DNA of 64,000 nt from CAVZZV01 sp963779845 (GCA_963779845.1 CAVZZV010000006.1:186001-250000), one strand, 5' to 3'. Positions 1 to 9,284 are shown, counted from the stretch's first letter. Notes: a model not told the origin generated them from the letters alone. Numbers and translations are program-made.

Positions 1-2144
1 ATATCCTGGAAAGCCTGGATGAATGGAAGGTTGTCTTTAGTCTCGTTCAAGCCAAATGCTACGATGACCGATTCTGTAAGTTCATATAACGGAAGCTTTC
101 TAAACCTTTCTTTATCTGCGGTAAAAAGGTCAAACTTATTTTGTCCGGAATCCTCTGTGGCATTGTTTGCATAGATCGCATGTAATGCTTCATTGTCGGG
201 AACTTCTGAGGTAAGATAATGAAAAAACTCGGAACGCATAAAACCGGCATTTAGCTTATCTGCCGGATTATTAAGATAAGTAAGGATAGAGACGATAAAG
301 GAAACGGCAGGATTGTTGCCAAGATAGAGGGAATCGTTGGAAATGAGACTGAAATTTGAACCATCATCCTTTATTAATCCCTCTTCGAGGAGAATAGAGG
401 CGATCGCCCGACCTTCGCTTCCCCGACGGACCAGAATGGCTATATCCCTCGCCCTAAATCCCCTACCCTGCATGTCCCGGATTAATGCCGGCAATTTAAC
501 CTTTAGGAAATTAGTATAATTCTCTTCACTTTCAGTTCTGGAGAAAGTATGTTCAACCAAACCCTCCATGGATCTAAGCTTTTCAGGAATTTGCTGAGCA
601 CTTTCTGAATAGACCTTTTCCACAAGGGTTTGCCATTGGGCCGAAAAAGATTCTGCGGTATGGACCCCTTCCATATCTGTCCGTATCATTTCCTGGACCA
701 GGGTTTTTGCCTGATAAAAGAAGCTGTTGTTAAACTTAACGATACTGGGATAGGATCTCCAGTTTTGGCCGAGAGAATGATTTTCGGTTATAAATCCGGT
801 GATATCGTTCTCTATTTCTTTGGCAAGAATCTTCCAGTCTGAATTTCTCCAACGGTAAATCGATTGCTTAACATCCCCTACAACCATACTTTTATTTCCC
901 AGTCCCAAACCATTTTTGATCAAAGGAAGAAAATTTATCCATTGAAACCGTGATGTATCCTGAAATTCATCGAGCATAAAACGGTGGAAATAGTTTCCTG
1001 CCTTTTCATAGATAAAAGGAGCCTCATTCTCTTCAATTATTTTTTTCAGGAACATGGAAGCATCAGAAAGAAGAAATATGTTCTTTTCCCGGGTAATTTC
1101 CCTAATTTCCAAAGATATATCATTCAGAATTCCAAAGGAATGAATGTTTTTGATCAGACAGCGGGCAGAAAAATATTTTCTTGCATTTTCACTCTGATAT
1201 CCAATGATTTTTTTTAAAGCAGACTGCAGTTGGCTTTCTGCCAAAAATAGTGCTTTCTCTCTGTTTTTACCGGTTCTGGTGACCCAAAGTTCAGCATTTT
1301 CGGCAGCTTCGCAGGCTCTTTTTCCCGGATCGAGATTCATCCCTGTGTTTGTTAACACCTTAAGAAAATAACCTGCGGCACCGTTTCTCCCATAGCTAAA
1401 ATCTTCTACCTGAAGTCCTGCATCCCTGATTTGACCCAGGGCCTCATGACCCAATTTTTTGAGGGTATTCTCATATTGTGAAATAAAATGGTTCAAATCG
1501 GTTTTGTAATTGGCCATCGTGCCTCTAAGATTCTCCAAAATGGAAATATCAAGAGATAAAGACTGATAGCCTTCCCTAAAAACCTCTTTTCCCAGGTTAA
1601 ATACATCATTTTGAAAATTCCAGGACTTTCCCTCCATGATCCTTTCCCCTGCGAAAGTGATAAGCCATTGCCGAAGCACGGCATCTTCATCCATTTTGAC
1701 CATGATCCGGTCTACCGCTTCATGAAGGATCCGATCATTATTGAGTTCGAGATTATAGCCTGTTTGAAGTCCGATTTCTCTCACAAAACCACGGATTACC
1801 CATTGGAAAAAGCGATCGATGGTACCCACAAAAAAAGAAGAATAATCATTCAGGATGCGGTTCAAAATGTCAACAGCCTTTCTCTTGATCCCCTCATTGC
1901 TCAAACCGAATTTTTTCCGGATATCTTCCTGATATCCGGAAACTTTGTTATCCCCTTTGCTTAGCAGCCAGAGGGAGTCAAGGATCCGGAATTTCATTTC
2001 CGCCGCGGCTTTATTGGTAAATGTGACCGCCAGTATCTGCCGGTAGGATGTCGGGTCGGTAAAAAGCATCTCCAGATAAATCCAGGTGAGCTGGTAAGTT
2101 TTTCCTGATCCTGCAGAGGCTTTATATATGGACAATGTTGACAT
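1..2144 (-). CDS. UvrD/AddA-like superfamily 1 helicase (partial, C-terminus beyond window)
   Basis: This is an ATP-dependent DNA helicase of the UvrD/RecB/AddA class, expected to act in double-strand-break processing. About 714 codons are present; the 3' part lies before base 1. The N-terminus has the Walker A motif (SAGSGKT, about residues 10-16), then motif Ia (AVTFTNKAAAEM). Motif II (LDEFQDTS) and motif III (GDVKQSIYRWR) follow around residues 390-430. The ATG at 2144 is chosen because Walker A normally sits within the first 20 residues of these proteins. It follows mnmA on the same strand with a 91-bp gap. In many Bacteroidota an AddB-like PD-(D/E)XK nuclease is adjacent; here that side could only be outside the window. 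Whether the missing C-terminus carries a nuclease domain cannot be seen, so AddA versus a plain helicase stays open. Confidence 0.88.
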   Translation of the reverse strand, partial: MSTLSIYKASAGSGKTYQLTWIYLEMLFTDPTSYRQILAVTFTNKAAAEMKFRILDSLWLLSKGDNKVSGYQEDIRKKFGLSNEGIKRKAVDILNRILNDYSSFFVGTIDRFFQWVIRGFVREIGLQTGYNLELNNDRILHEAVDRIMVKMDEDAVLRQWLITFAGERIMEGKSWNFQNDVFNLGKEVFREGYQSLSLDISILENLRGTMANYKTDLNHFISQYENTLKKLGHEALGQIRDAGLQVEDFSYGRNGAAGYFLKVLTNTGMNLDPGKRACEAAENAELWVTRTGKNREKALFLAESQLQSALKKIIGYQSENARKYFSARCLIKNIHSFGILNDISLEIREITREKNIFLLSDASMFLKKIIEENEAPFIYEKAGNYFHRFMLDEFQDTSRFQWINFLPLIKNGLGLGNKSMVVGDVKQSIYRWRNSDWKILAKEIENDITGFITENHSLGQNWRSYPSIVKFNNSFFYQAKTLVQEMIRTDMEGVHTAESFSAQWQTLVEKVYSESAQQIPEKLRSMEGLVEHTFSRTESEENYTNFLKVKLPALIRDMQGRGFRARDIAILVRRGSEGRAIASILLEEGLIKDDGSNFSLISNDSLYLGNNPAVSFIVSILTYLNNPADKLNAGFMRSEFFHYLTSEVPDNEALHAIYANNATEDSGQNKFDLFTADKERFRKLPLYELTESVIVAFGLNETKDNLPFIQAFQD

Positions 2145-2235
2145 TAAAAAATATTTTTCACAATGGTAAAACCACCCTCGTCCAGCCTGGAAACAATCAG
2201 GATTCGTAAAGATGGGCGGCCAAAACTATGCCTGT

Positions 2236-3444
2236 TTACGATATAATCCCCGATCCCAGCAATTCACCCCCCTGGTACCAGGCAGCAAACTGCCCCGCTG
2301 CGATCCCTCGTTGTTTTTCATTAAACCAAATGTACATCCCCTCTTCCCTTCTGAGCAACCAAGCTTTTTGTAAAGGCTGCCGATACCTGACCCTCACAGA
2401 ATATTCCCTGGATTCACCCATATGCATTTCACTATCGGGAAAAATCCAGTGAATATCATTTTTATCAATAAACAGTCCTTTTCTGAACAGTCCGGGATGG
2501 TCCTTGCCCTGTCCGGTATAAATAATATTCTTATGGATATCAGTAGCAATGATGAACAAAGGCTTTTCCTTCCCCCCTACATTAAGGCCCTTTCGCTGCC
2601 CGATTGTATAAAAATGGGCTCCCTTGTGTTTCCCCACGACCGTTCCGGAATTCGGGAGATAATGATATGGCGTAAACTTAACTAAAGGAGTTTCCCCGGT
2701 TTTTTGGAAAGATATTACTTCATCTTCCATTACGATTTGTTCTTCATATAGTGGAGAAGTAGCCGGAACTTCGATAATCACTCCCTCCTTTTTATCCAGT
2801 TTCTGTTGAAGAAAAGTTGGAAGGTCAACCTTCCCGATAAAGCAAATCCCTTGCGAGTCCTTCTTTTCAGCAGAAGGCAGTTTGGCCTTACGGGCGATTT
2901 CCCTGACCTCTGACTTTTGAAGGTGACCAATAGGAAACCGGGCTTTTTTGAGTTGATCCTGATTCAATTGGCAAAGAAAATAGCTCTGCTCTTTGCCCGG
3001 ATCATCTCCGGCTAGTAAATGATAAACTGTTTTGCCCTCGACCTCTGTTTCCCCCTTTTTACAGTAATGTCCGGTAGCGATAAAATCCGGTTTAAATTGT
3101 TCCACTGCGGTAAAAAACTCATCAAACTTAATTTCACGGTTGCAAAGAATATCCGGGTTCGGGGTCCTTCCCTTCTCATATTCGGTAAACATATAATCAA
3201 CAATCCTTTTACGGTACTTTTCACTCAGGTCGACAATATGAAAAGGAATTTCCAGTTTTTTCGCCACCATTTCAGCAAACATTACATCCTCGTCCCAGGG
3301 GCAATCCCCTTTGAGCACCCCGGTCTGATCGTGCCAGTTTATCATGAATACTGCCGTCACGTCGTAGCCTTGTTCCTTTAGCAACAAGGCAGCCACACTG
3401 GAATCCACACCACCTGACAAGCCGACTACGACATTTTTCGACAT
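2236..3444 (-). CDS. mnmA: tRNA-specific 2-thiouridylase MnmA
   Basis: The enzyme adenylates and thiolates U34 of tRNA-Lys, -Glu and -Gln (s2U) in the cytoplasm. The PP-loop SGGVDSS is at residues 10-16. The catalytic cysteine is C101 (DILCNRE) and the persulfide-accepting cysteine is C201 (GICFIG). At 402 aa it is a little longer than the roughly 370 aa usual in proteobacteria. The start places the P-loop at the expected distance from the N-terminus. It is probably co-transcribed with the downstream helicase. A tRNA-Lys(TTT), one of its substrates, is encoded at 6997. The family assignment is firm. Confidence 0.97.
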   Translation of the reverse strand: MSKNVVVGLSGGVDSSVAALLLKEQGYDVTAVFMINWHDQTGVLKGDCPWDEDVMFAEMVAKKLEIPFHIVDLSEKYRKRIVDYMFTEYEKGRTPNPDILCNREIKFDEFFTAVEQFKPDFIATGHYCKKGETEVEGKTVYHLLAGDDPGKEQSYFLCQLNQDQLKKARFPIGHLQKSEVREIARKAKLPSAEKKDSQGICFIGKVDLPTFLQQKLDKKEGVIIEVPATSPLYEEQIVMEDEVISFQKTGETPLVKFTPYHYLPNSGTVVGKHKGAHFYTIGQRKGLNVGGKEKPLFIIATDIHKNIIYTGQGKDHPGLFRKGLFIDKNDIHWIFPDSEMHMGESREYSVRVRYRQPLQKAWLLRREEGMYIWFNEKQRGIAAGQFAAWYQGGELLGSGIIS

Positions 3445-3553
3445 AATGAATTATTTATTGCATAGAAACAAATTGTGAATAGTGTCTGTGCCTTTCAATC
3501 TCCAATTTTCAATTTCACCCTCCATCTTCCAGCTTCCGGCATCTGTCTGGCAT
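3445..3553. repeat. pyrimidine-rich low-complexity spacer
   Basis: The spacer between the nucleoside hydrolase and mnmA holds short imperfect direct repeats of the type CAAT(C/T)TCC and CAATTT, plus a repeated GGCATCT(G/A)TCT. No gene, tRNA or terminator is evident. It resembles the minisatellite-like spacer at 36451 in base composition. Confidence 0.4.
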
Positions 3554-4516
3554 CTATCTTCCCTCCCTCATCACCGACGACCAATAATCCGCCTCCATTA
3601 AGGTACTATTAATATAAGTATATACGCCTATCGGGCGTTGTTTATTTTCCGGGGGAGCCAATACCTGTTCCCTTCTGGCAAAGTCAGGATCGATAAGCGC
3701 CTCTATAAGTGCCACATCCCACATGGTCCATTCTTTATTGTTGGGAAATTTATTATCCCATCGATTAATCAGGAATTTCCATACGCCTGTATCTGCCTTC
3801 ATTAACTGATAAGTCTCCTCATAATTGAATTTCAATTTGGAGGCAGTACTGGCAGGCATAATATGCATTTCCAGATCACCCCGGTTAAGACAATAATCGA
3901 GGGCATCCAGATCGTTTTTGGCGTTAAATTCATTTTTGTTCCATATCTTGCCCTTCGGGTTATAATTCATGGAAAGACAGTACAAACGTATATTTTCTGC
4001 AATTGTGGTATCTATTATTATGGCCGATGCAATATTGGTAAGTGCGCCCAGACACACCACATTAAGTTTTTTGCGTCCTGAAGCTTCCCTGCCTCTTGTT
4101 AAAATGAATTGGGCCGCCTCGGAAGGTTTGGCAACCGGTACGCCAAAAAACCATAGTTTTTTATCTGCTCCGCGCGGATGGGGCACAGAGGTTTTTTCCA
4201 TGAGATGCAATAACTGTTCAATTAACCGCTGACTTACGCGCAAGCTACTGTCACCGGCATCTTCATGAAAGCCCCATTGGACAGAGGAGATTCCGGTAAC
4301 CTTTAAATCCTCAGCAGATAGTGCCCTGGCCAAGGCAAACAGATCGTCCATTTCGTTTCCCGCGTCGGAATCAATAATTACCTCTGTAACCTTCCTGCCA
4401 AAAAGCTTCTTTCCGCCAAATGTGGTAAAAGTAATCACCAGTACAGCAATGGCTCCCAGGACCAGAAAAAAAATTATCGCTTTTTTAAGGCCACGTTTAA
4501 AATGGTTCATTGCCAT
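3554..4516 (-). CDS. membrane-anchored nucleoside hydrolase (IunH/inosine-uridine hydrolase fold)
   Basis: This belongs to the inosine-uridine-preferring nucleoside hydrolase fold, which splits ribonucleosides into base and ribose using a Ca2+ bound by N-terminal aspartates. Here D49, D51, D57 and D58 form a DxDAGNEMDD motif. That loop is two residues longer than the textbook DTDxGxDD. A hydrophobic segment at residues 12-32 is a signal anchor or uncleaved signal peptide, so the enzyme probably works in the periplasm. Length (320 aa) is normal for the fold. Only about 110 bp separate it from mnmA. True substrate is uncertain: a ribosylated compound other than a nucleoside is possible given the altered metal loop. 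Confidence 0.82.
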   Translation of the reverse strand: MAMNHFKRGLKKAIIFFLVLGAIAVLVITFTTFGGKKLFGRKVTEVIIDSDAGNEMDDLFALARALSAEDLKVTGISSVQWGFHEDAGDSSLRVSQRLIEQLLHLMEKTSVPHPRGADKKLWFFGVPVAKPSEAAQFILTRGREASGRKKLNVVCLGALTNIASAIIIDTTIAENIRLYCLSMNYNPKGKIWNKNEFNAKNDLDALDYCLNRGDLEMHIMPASTASKLKFNYEETYQLMKADTGVWKFLINRWDNKFPNNKEWTMWDVALIEALIDPDFARREQVLAPPENKQRPIGVYTYINSTLMEADYWSSVMREGR

Positions 4517-4647
4517 AATTGGTCACTTTCCTCAATTAAATAATTAAATATGCAAAGCTATCAATTCTCTCAAAACTGAGCAGTAAAATCAATTGAAATG
4601 TGTTGAAAAATATGAAAGCATATTTCCACGGCCGGCCATCTTTTTTG

Positions 4648-4655
4648 TACCTTTG
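4648..4655 (+). promoter_or_regulatory. possible -7 box upstream of arfB
   Basis: TACCTTTG fits the Bacteroidota -7 consensus TAnnTTTG and lies about 140 bp upstream of arfB, but no convincing TTTG -33 box is found 19-20 bp upstream. It could also start a short leader or non-coding RNA in the 280-bp gap 4517-4796, where I see no gene. Confidence 0.3.
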
Positions 4656-4796
4656 TCCGGGGACTCATAACCATCAATAGAACTGTATCTTATGCATAAA
4701 AAGGGGGAAATTCATAGAAATCGACGTTAATGAAATTCCACCAATATGATAAATCCCTAAATTGAGCAGTTTAATCAGGCATCAACTCTCAAATCC

Positions 4797-5201
4797 ATGA
4801 CCCTTAAAGACCGAAACTTCAGCCCGGAATTTATATTTTCTGCTACAAGGAGCAGCGGCCCAGGTGGACAGAATGTCAATAAGGTAAATTCCAGGGTTGA
4901 ACTGAGGTTTCAAATTTCAGATTCATTAGTGCTTACAGAGAGTGAAAAGGAAATTCTACATCGAAAACTAGCCAGTCGCATCACTTCCGCAGGATTTATA
5001 ATTATCGTTTCACAAAGTGAACGTTCCCAGCTCCGGAATAGGGAGAAATGTATCGAAATTTTCTTTTCAATCCTTGAAAAGGCTCTTAAACCGGTGAAGA
5101 AAAGGAAACCAACCTCCCCTTCGGGCTCGTCGGTTGAAAAAAGAATTCAGAAGAAGAAGATACATTCCGAAAAAAAGATTTTAAGAAAAAAGATTGAGTA
5201 G
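4797..5201 (+). CDS. arfB: ribosome-rescue peptidyl-tRNA hydrolase ArfB (YaeJ)
   Basis: This is a codon-independent release factor that frees stalled ribosomes by hydrolysing peptidyl-tRNA. The GGQ motif is at residues 23-25 in the context SSGPGGQNVNKVNSR, typical of the class-I release-factor catalytic domain. There is no codon-recognition domain. The last 35 or so residues are a lysine/arginine-rich tail, which in this family enters the empty mRNA channel. At 134 aa it is full length (about 140 usual). ATG at 4797 gives the standard short N-terminus. Confidence 0.93.
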   Translation: MTLKDRNFSPEFIFSATRSSGPGGQNVNKVNSRVELRFQISDSLVLTESEKEILHRKLASRITSAGFIIIVSQSERSQLRNREKCIEIFFSILEKALKPVKKRKPTSPSGSSVEKRIQKKKIHSEKKILRKKIE

Positions 5202-5211
5202 CGCTGTTTCT

Positions 5212-5340
5212 ATGTATACCCATGAGAAAGAAAAGAAATTAAGAAACCAATTCCGGTCGATATTTGAAAAATATGCTTCTGTAGTGAGAGGCATAGAGGC
5301 TAGCCTGCAAAATTCAATATTTTTGATTATTTACCACCCT
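5212..5340 (+). CDS. small ORF of unknown function (42 aa)
   Basis: An ATG-initiated frame of 42 codons lies between arfB and the exonuclease/GIY-YIG gene and ends 6 bp before the latter's start. It is rich in Lys, Glu and Ile, with a hydrophobic C-terminus (SIFLIIYHP). It could be a genuine small protein, a leader peptide, or chance. No family is recognised. Confidence 0.2.
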
Positions 5341-5346
5341 TAAAAG

Positions 5347-6726
5347 ATGAATTACGCGATACTTGACATAGAGACAACCGGAGGCAGTCCGAAAGTGGAA
5401 AAAATTACGGAAATCGCAGTTTATGTTCATGATGGAAAGAAAATCATAAGTGAATTTACGACCCTCATTAATCCGGAAAGAAATATTCCCTATTTTATCA
5501 CTAACCTGACCGGGATAACCAATGCCATGGTTGCAAACTCCCCGAAATTTTATGAAATAGCGAGAAAAATCATTGAAATAACCGAAGATTGCATACTCGT
5601 TGGGCACAATATCAGGTTTGATTATAGCTTTATTCAGGCGGAATACAAACAACTGGGATACGATTACCATCGGGAAACCCTTTGCACCTTAAAACTTTCC
5701 AGGAAAAACATTCCGGGCTTCCCCTCGTATAGCCTCGGAAATATATGCGAACGCTTGAATATTAGTATTAGCGGCAGGCACAGGGCCTATGGAGATGCCT
5801 ATGCCACGGTCATGCTTTTCGAACATTTGATGAATATAATGGAATTGAGTGACAGTAATTTGTACCAAGCCATACGTCCTACCGGAAAAATTAAAAATCT
5901 CAATGGGTTCCTGAAACCGGAAAGTATACAAGAACTTCCGCCACACATAGGGGTCTATTATTTTCATGATCAGGAGGGTAATTTGCTCTACCTTGGTAAG
6001 AGCAAGAACATTCATTCCAGGGTGCTTTCCCATCTGGGAAACAAAACAAGCCGCCGTTCCATTGAGATGAGCGAAAAAATTGCTGGAATTTCCTATGAAC
6101 TTACGGGCAGTGAATTGATTGCTCTGCTGAAAGAATCCGAAGAAATCAAGAGTTTCCGGCCCTATTACAACCGGGCCCAACGCAGAAAAGCAAATACATG
6201 CGGATTATATAGTTTCAAGGATGAAAAGGGGTATATCAATCTACGCATAAAAAGAACCGGGATTGAAAATACCCTTCCCCATACCTGCTTTGCTTCCCAA
6301 AAGGAGGGCAGGGAAATGCTTTCCAATCTTATCGAACAACAATCCCTGTGTCAAAAATTATCCGGGATGTATGATACCGAGGGAGCCTGCTTTCATTACT
6401 CGATACGTCAGTGCAACGGAGCCTGTATTGGAAAGGAATCATCGAAAACTTACAATATTCGTGTGCAAAGAGTGATCGAACTATTCGAATTCCATGAAGA
6501 AAATATGCTGATCATTGATAAAGGTCGTACGGAGGACGAGCGATCCGTGGTTTGTATCGAGAAAGGCCTTTACCGTGGCTTCGGATTCATAAACATTGGG
6601 GAAAGCTATTTACATGTGGAAAATATCAGGGAATGCATTAAATATTCTGAAGATAACCGCGATATCAGAGTAATAATTAAGGGGTGGTTGAAGCGGAACA
6701 GACCGGAAAAGATATTAAAATATTAA
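5347..6726 (+). CDS. DEDDh exonuclease fused to a UvrC-type GIY-YIG nuclease
   Basis: This is a two-nuclease fusion of 459 aa. Residues 1-165 form a DnaQ-like 3'-5' exonuclease with D7 and E9 (DIETTG), D92 (HNIRFD), H145 and D150, the complete DEDDh set. Residues about 197-280 form a GIY-YIG domain (IGVYYF at 201, YLGKSKN at 215, R225), as in the N-terminal half of UvrC and in Cho. The remaining C-terminal part resembles the region that follows GIY-YIG in Cho-like proteins, including a Cys-containing stretch near residues 349-361. Fusions of this kind are known and are thought to act in DNA repair, incising near lesions and trimming. No UvrB-interacting or HhH domain is obvious. Confidence 0.85.
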   Translation: MNYAILDIETTGGSPKVEKITEIAVYVHDGKKIISEFTTLINPERNIPYFITNLTGITNAMVANSPKFYEIARKIIEITEDCILVGHNIRFDYSFIQAEYKQLGYDYHRETLCTLKLSRKNIPGFPSYSLGNICERLNISISGRHRAYGDAYATVMLFEHLMNIMELSDSNLYQAIRPTGKIKNLNGFLKPESIQELPPHIGVYYFHDQEGNLLYLGKSKNIHSRVLSHLGNKTSRRSIEMSEKIAGISYELTGSELIALLKESEEIKSFRPYYNRAQRRKANTCGLYSFKDEKGYINLRIKRTGIENTLPHTCFASQKEGREMLSNLIEQQSLCQKLSGMYDTEGACFHYSIRQCNGACIGKESSKTYNIRVQRVIELFEFHEENMLIIDKGRTEDERSVVCIEKGLYRGFGFINIGESYLHVENIRECIKYSEDNRDIRVIIKGWLKRNRPEKILKY

Positions 6727-6941
6727 GGCATCAGGCTCAATCTCTAATCAAAAGTTCGACTCCCCTGGATCAACTGCTGTTTCACTGAAAGAACAATCAG
6801 ATCGAAGAATATTTTTGGTCAGAAGGGAACTATCCTGGTGGAGTAACACCAATAACTCCTAAAGGAGGAAATGTTAAAAGTTTAGGTTTCAGAAAGATCG
6901 GGCCCCCTTGGTTATTTCGGGGAAAAATAATGTAAAAACTA
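6727..6941. other. intergenic stretch with a start-less coding-like remnant
   Basis: No gene with a start codon is seen. In the plus strand, from about 6787, an open frame without start reads YFWSEGNYPGGVTPITPKGG and continues to a stop near 6932. Its composition looks protein-like, so it may be the 3' end of a decayed gene. No family is recognised. Confidence 0.25.
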
Positions 6942-6972
6942 TTTGATTAAATTCAATAAACCTGTATATTTG
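6942..6972 (+). promoter_or_regulatory. Bacteroidota promoter of tRNA-Lys
   Basis: TTTG (6942-6945), a 19-bp spacer, and TATATTTG (6965-6972) match the primary sigma factor consensus TTTG-N19-TAnnTTTG. The expected start site lies near 6979, about 18 bp before the mature tRNA. Confidence 0.8.
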
Positions 6973-6996
6973 CAACCCGTTACCAAAAACGAACAT

Positions 6997-7069
6997 GATT
7001 CAGTAGCTCAGCTGGTAGAGCACATCCCTTTTAAGGATGGGGTCCTGGGTTCGAGCCCCAGCTGGATCA
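6997..7069 (+). tRNA. tRNA-Lys (TTT anticodon)
   Basis: A complete cloverleaf is visible. The acceptor arm is GATTCAG/CTGGATC with one G-T pair, followed by discriminator A. The D-arm is GCTC/GAGC and the anticodon loop is CTTTTAA with TTT at positions 34-36. The T-arm (CTGGG/CCCAG around TTCGAGC) is perfect. CCA is not encoded. It has its own promoter and terminator and so forms a monocistronic unit. U34 would be thiolated by MnmA, encoded at 2236. Confidence 0.97.
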
Positions 7070-7093
7070 CGGATTATGATCTCAAAATGAACT

Positions 7094-7129
7094 AAAAGCA
7101 CTTAAATTCGATGATTTAAGTGCTTTTTT
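7094..7129 (+). terminator. rho-independent terminator after tRNA-Lys
   Basis: A 13-bp stem, AAAAGCACTTAAA (7094-7106) with TTTAAGTGCTTTT (7115-7127), has an 8-nt loop and a T run. It ends the tRNA-Lys transcript. Confidence 0.85.
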
Positions 7130-7262
7130 GTTGGTACTGAAACACCAAAATAAAATGTTTGAGGAAAAAATTAGGTATGACTCCTATTAAAATTGAGTGA
7201 TGCAGCTTGTCCCCTAAACATATCACTGAAAATTATGTTATGAGATAAAAGCATACCTCCAC

Positions 7263-9284
7263 ATGGATACCCCTGCGAACCGTTTAAGCAAGGAGAAATC
7301 AGCATATCTGCTACAACATGCCCATAATCCGGTGGATTGGTACCCTTGGGGGGAGGAAGCACTCTCTAGAGCAGGAAAAGAAAATAAGCCCATTCTTGTC
7401 AGCATTGGATATGCGGCCTGCCACTGGTGCCACGTCATGGAAAGGGAGACTTTCGAAAACCATGAAATTGCTGAGAAATTAAATAAAGATTTTATATCCA
7501 TCAAAGTCGACCGTGAAGAAAGGCCGGATATTGATCAGATATACATGACCTCTGTTCAGCTCATGACAGGTGCAGGGGGATGGCCACTAAACTGTTTCCT
7601 TACTCCGGATGCCAAACCCTTTTTTGGCGGTACCTATTTCCATGCCGGTCAATTCACAGAGGTCCTGAATCAAATTATCACCTTATGGCAGGAGGATCCT
7701 TCCCAGGTTATCAACCATGCGGATAATTTATGTGAAGGTATTATAAATTCAGAGCTCATTAAGGAGAAAAACACTGGCAGGGAAATTTTCTCCTCTTCAG
7801 CAATATACAATTTAATTCGAAAGGAATTTGATTGCCTTGAGGGAGGACTTAACCGGGTGCCGAAATTTCCCATGCCTGGTTTGTACCTTTACCTATTGAC
7901 CTATTCCATTTTCTTCAATGAACCTGAAGCACTTCAACATGTGGAGCTTACCGTTGAAAAAATAATTGAAGGGGGCATTTATGACCAGCTGGCCGGAGGT
8001 ATATCCAGGTATTCTACCGATAAGTATTGGTTTGTTCCTCATTTTGAAAAGATGTTATATGACAATGCCCAGTTTATCGGTTTATTGAGTCTTCTGTATA
8101 GCTACAATAAAAAGCCTGGACTTGCCCATATCATTGCAGAAACGATCGATTTTCTCGATCAGGAGCTGAGTAACCAAAATGGGGGGTACTACAGCTCACT
8201 TGACGCAGACAGTGAAGGGGAAGAAGGAAAATTTTATTTATGGACAGCTAATGAGATTGCCGAGATTGCCGGCAAAGACAGGAATTTGGTATTTAACTAT
8301 TTTGGAATCGAAAATCCAGGAAATTGGGAACAGGGAAAGAATATTTTGAAGATAGAAAATCAAACTCAGGGAGTGAGTTTCGGTGAAGATGTTTCCATAA
8401 CCCATTCGGGGGATATCCTATCGGATATTAAAGCCCGTATGCTCAAAATGCGTAACCAGCGTCCTCGTCCTGTTCGTGACGAAAAAATCCTTACCTCCTG
8501 GAACGCATTAATGATCAGCGGATTAATTGCTTCATGGAATGCCACATCGGATGACAGGTATTATGTGAAGGCCCGGTTAACTGCTGATTTTTTGATCAAG
8601 AACATGATGTCGGAAGACCATTCATTAAAACGCGGCGTCGACAGTAAGATACCAGGTTTTCTTGACGATTATGCCTATACAGTTCAAGCCTTTATCGATC
8701 TGTACCAGGCAAATTTTGAAAATGACTATCTCGATTTAGCCAAAGGGTTGATGGAATACTGTTTTGAACATTTTTACGATGCTGAAACAGGGATGTATTT
8801 TTATAGTCCGGATACTGAAGTTTCTCCGGTAACACGACAAAAAAATATGCAGGACAGTGTATTGCCTTCAGCCAACTCAACCATTTCACTCAACCTGTAT
8901 TTTCTTTCTGTTTACCTCGGAAATGACTTTTACAAGGAAAGTTCCAGTCAGATGCTTAAAAATATTTTGCCTTTAATGCATACATCGCCTGTTTTCTTTT
9001 CCAATTGGGCAAGACGGCTTATCCTGGCTGAAAAAGGAATTCCGGAGATTATTTTCATCGGAAAGGAAGCTATAAATCTGCGGAGGCAAATGAGAGGTTA
9101 TCCCACTCCATTGGCTCTTATCTCAGGGAGTAAGAAGCCCTCGGATATGCCCCTTCATAAGGATCGCTTTGTATCCGGAAAGACATTGATCTACATTTGC
9201 AGGGACAATGTTTGTTTAAATCCGGTTTTGACCATAGAAGAAGCCTTGAAAAGCCTGCTCAGTTTTCAGCGGGGTTCAGAATGA
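7263..9284 (+). CDS. thioredoxin-like plus (alpha/alpha)6-barrel protein, YyaL/SPATA20 family (DUF255)
   Basis: The N-terminal DUF255 domain (about residues 5-165) is a thioredoxin fold with the family signature ACHWCHVM; C53 and C56 form a CxxC pair. The C-terminal two thirds resemble a glycosidase-like (alpha/alpha)6 barrel with GGxYDQLAGG and HFEKMLYDNA motifs. Length (673 aa) is standard. Members occur from bacteria to mammals and the biochemical role is still unsettled, so redox or sugar-related activity is only suggested. No signal peptide is seen, so it is probably cytoplasmic. The next gene, a rhodanese, also concerns sulfur/thiol chemistry, but the 100-bp gap leaves co-transcription uncertain. 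Confidence 0.93.
   Translation: MDTPANRLSKEKSAYLLQHAHNPVDWYPWGEEALSRAGKENKPILVSIGYAACHWCHVMERETFENHEIAEKLNKDFISIKVDREERPDIDQIYMTSVQLMTGAGGWPLNCFLTPDAKPFFGGTYFHAGQFTEVLNQIITLWQEDPSQVINHADNLCEGIINSELIKEKNTGREIFSSSAIYNLIRKEFDCLEGGLNRVPKFPMPGLYLYLLTYSIFFNEPEALQHVELTVEKIIEGGIYDQLAGGISRYSTDKYWFVPHFEKMLYDNAQFIGLLSLLYSYNKKPGLAHIIAETIDFLDQELSNQNGGYYSSLDADSEGEEGKFYLWTANEIAEIAGKDRNLVFNYFGIENPGNWEQGKNILKIENQTQGVSFGEDVSITHSGDILSDIKARMLKMRNQRPRPVRDEKILTSWNALMISGLIASWNATSDDRYYVKARLTADFLIKNMMSEDHSLKRGVDSKIPGFLDDYAYTVQAFIDLYQANFENDYLDLAKGLMEYCFEHFYDAETGMYFYSPDTEVSPVTRQKNMQDSVLPSANSTISLNLYFLSVYLGNDFYKESSSQMLKNILPLMHTSPVFFSNWARRLILAEKGIPEIIFIGKEAINLRRQMRGYPTPLALISGSKKPSDMPLHKDRFVSGKTLIYICRDNVCLNPVLTIEEALKSLLSFQRGSE

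Noticed and set aside
1611..1964. 117-codon plus-strand frame
   Set aside because: Antisense to the UvrD/AddA-like helicase, which carries all SF1 motifs in its own frame.
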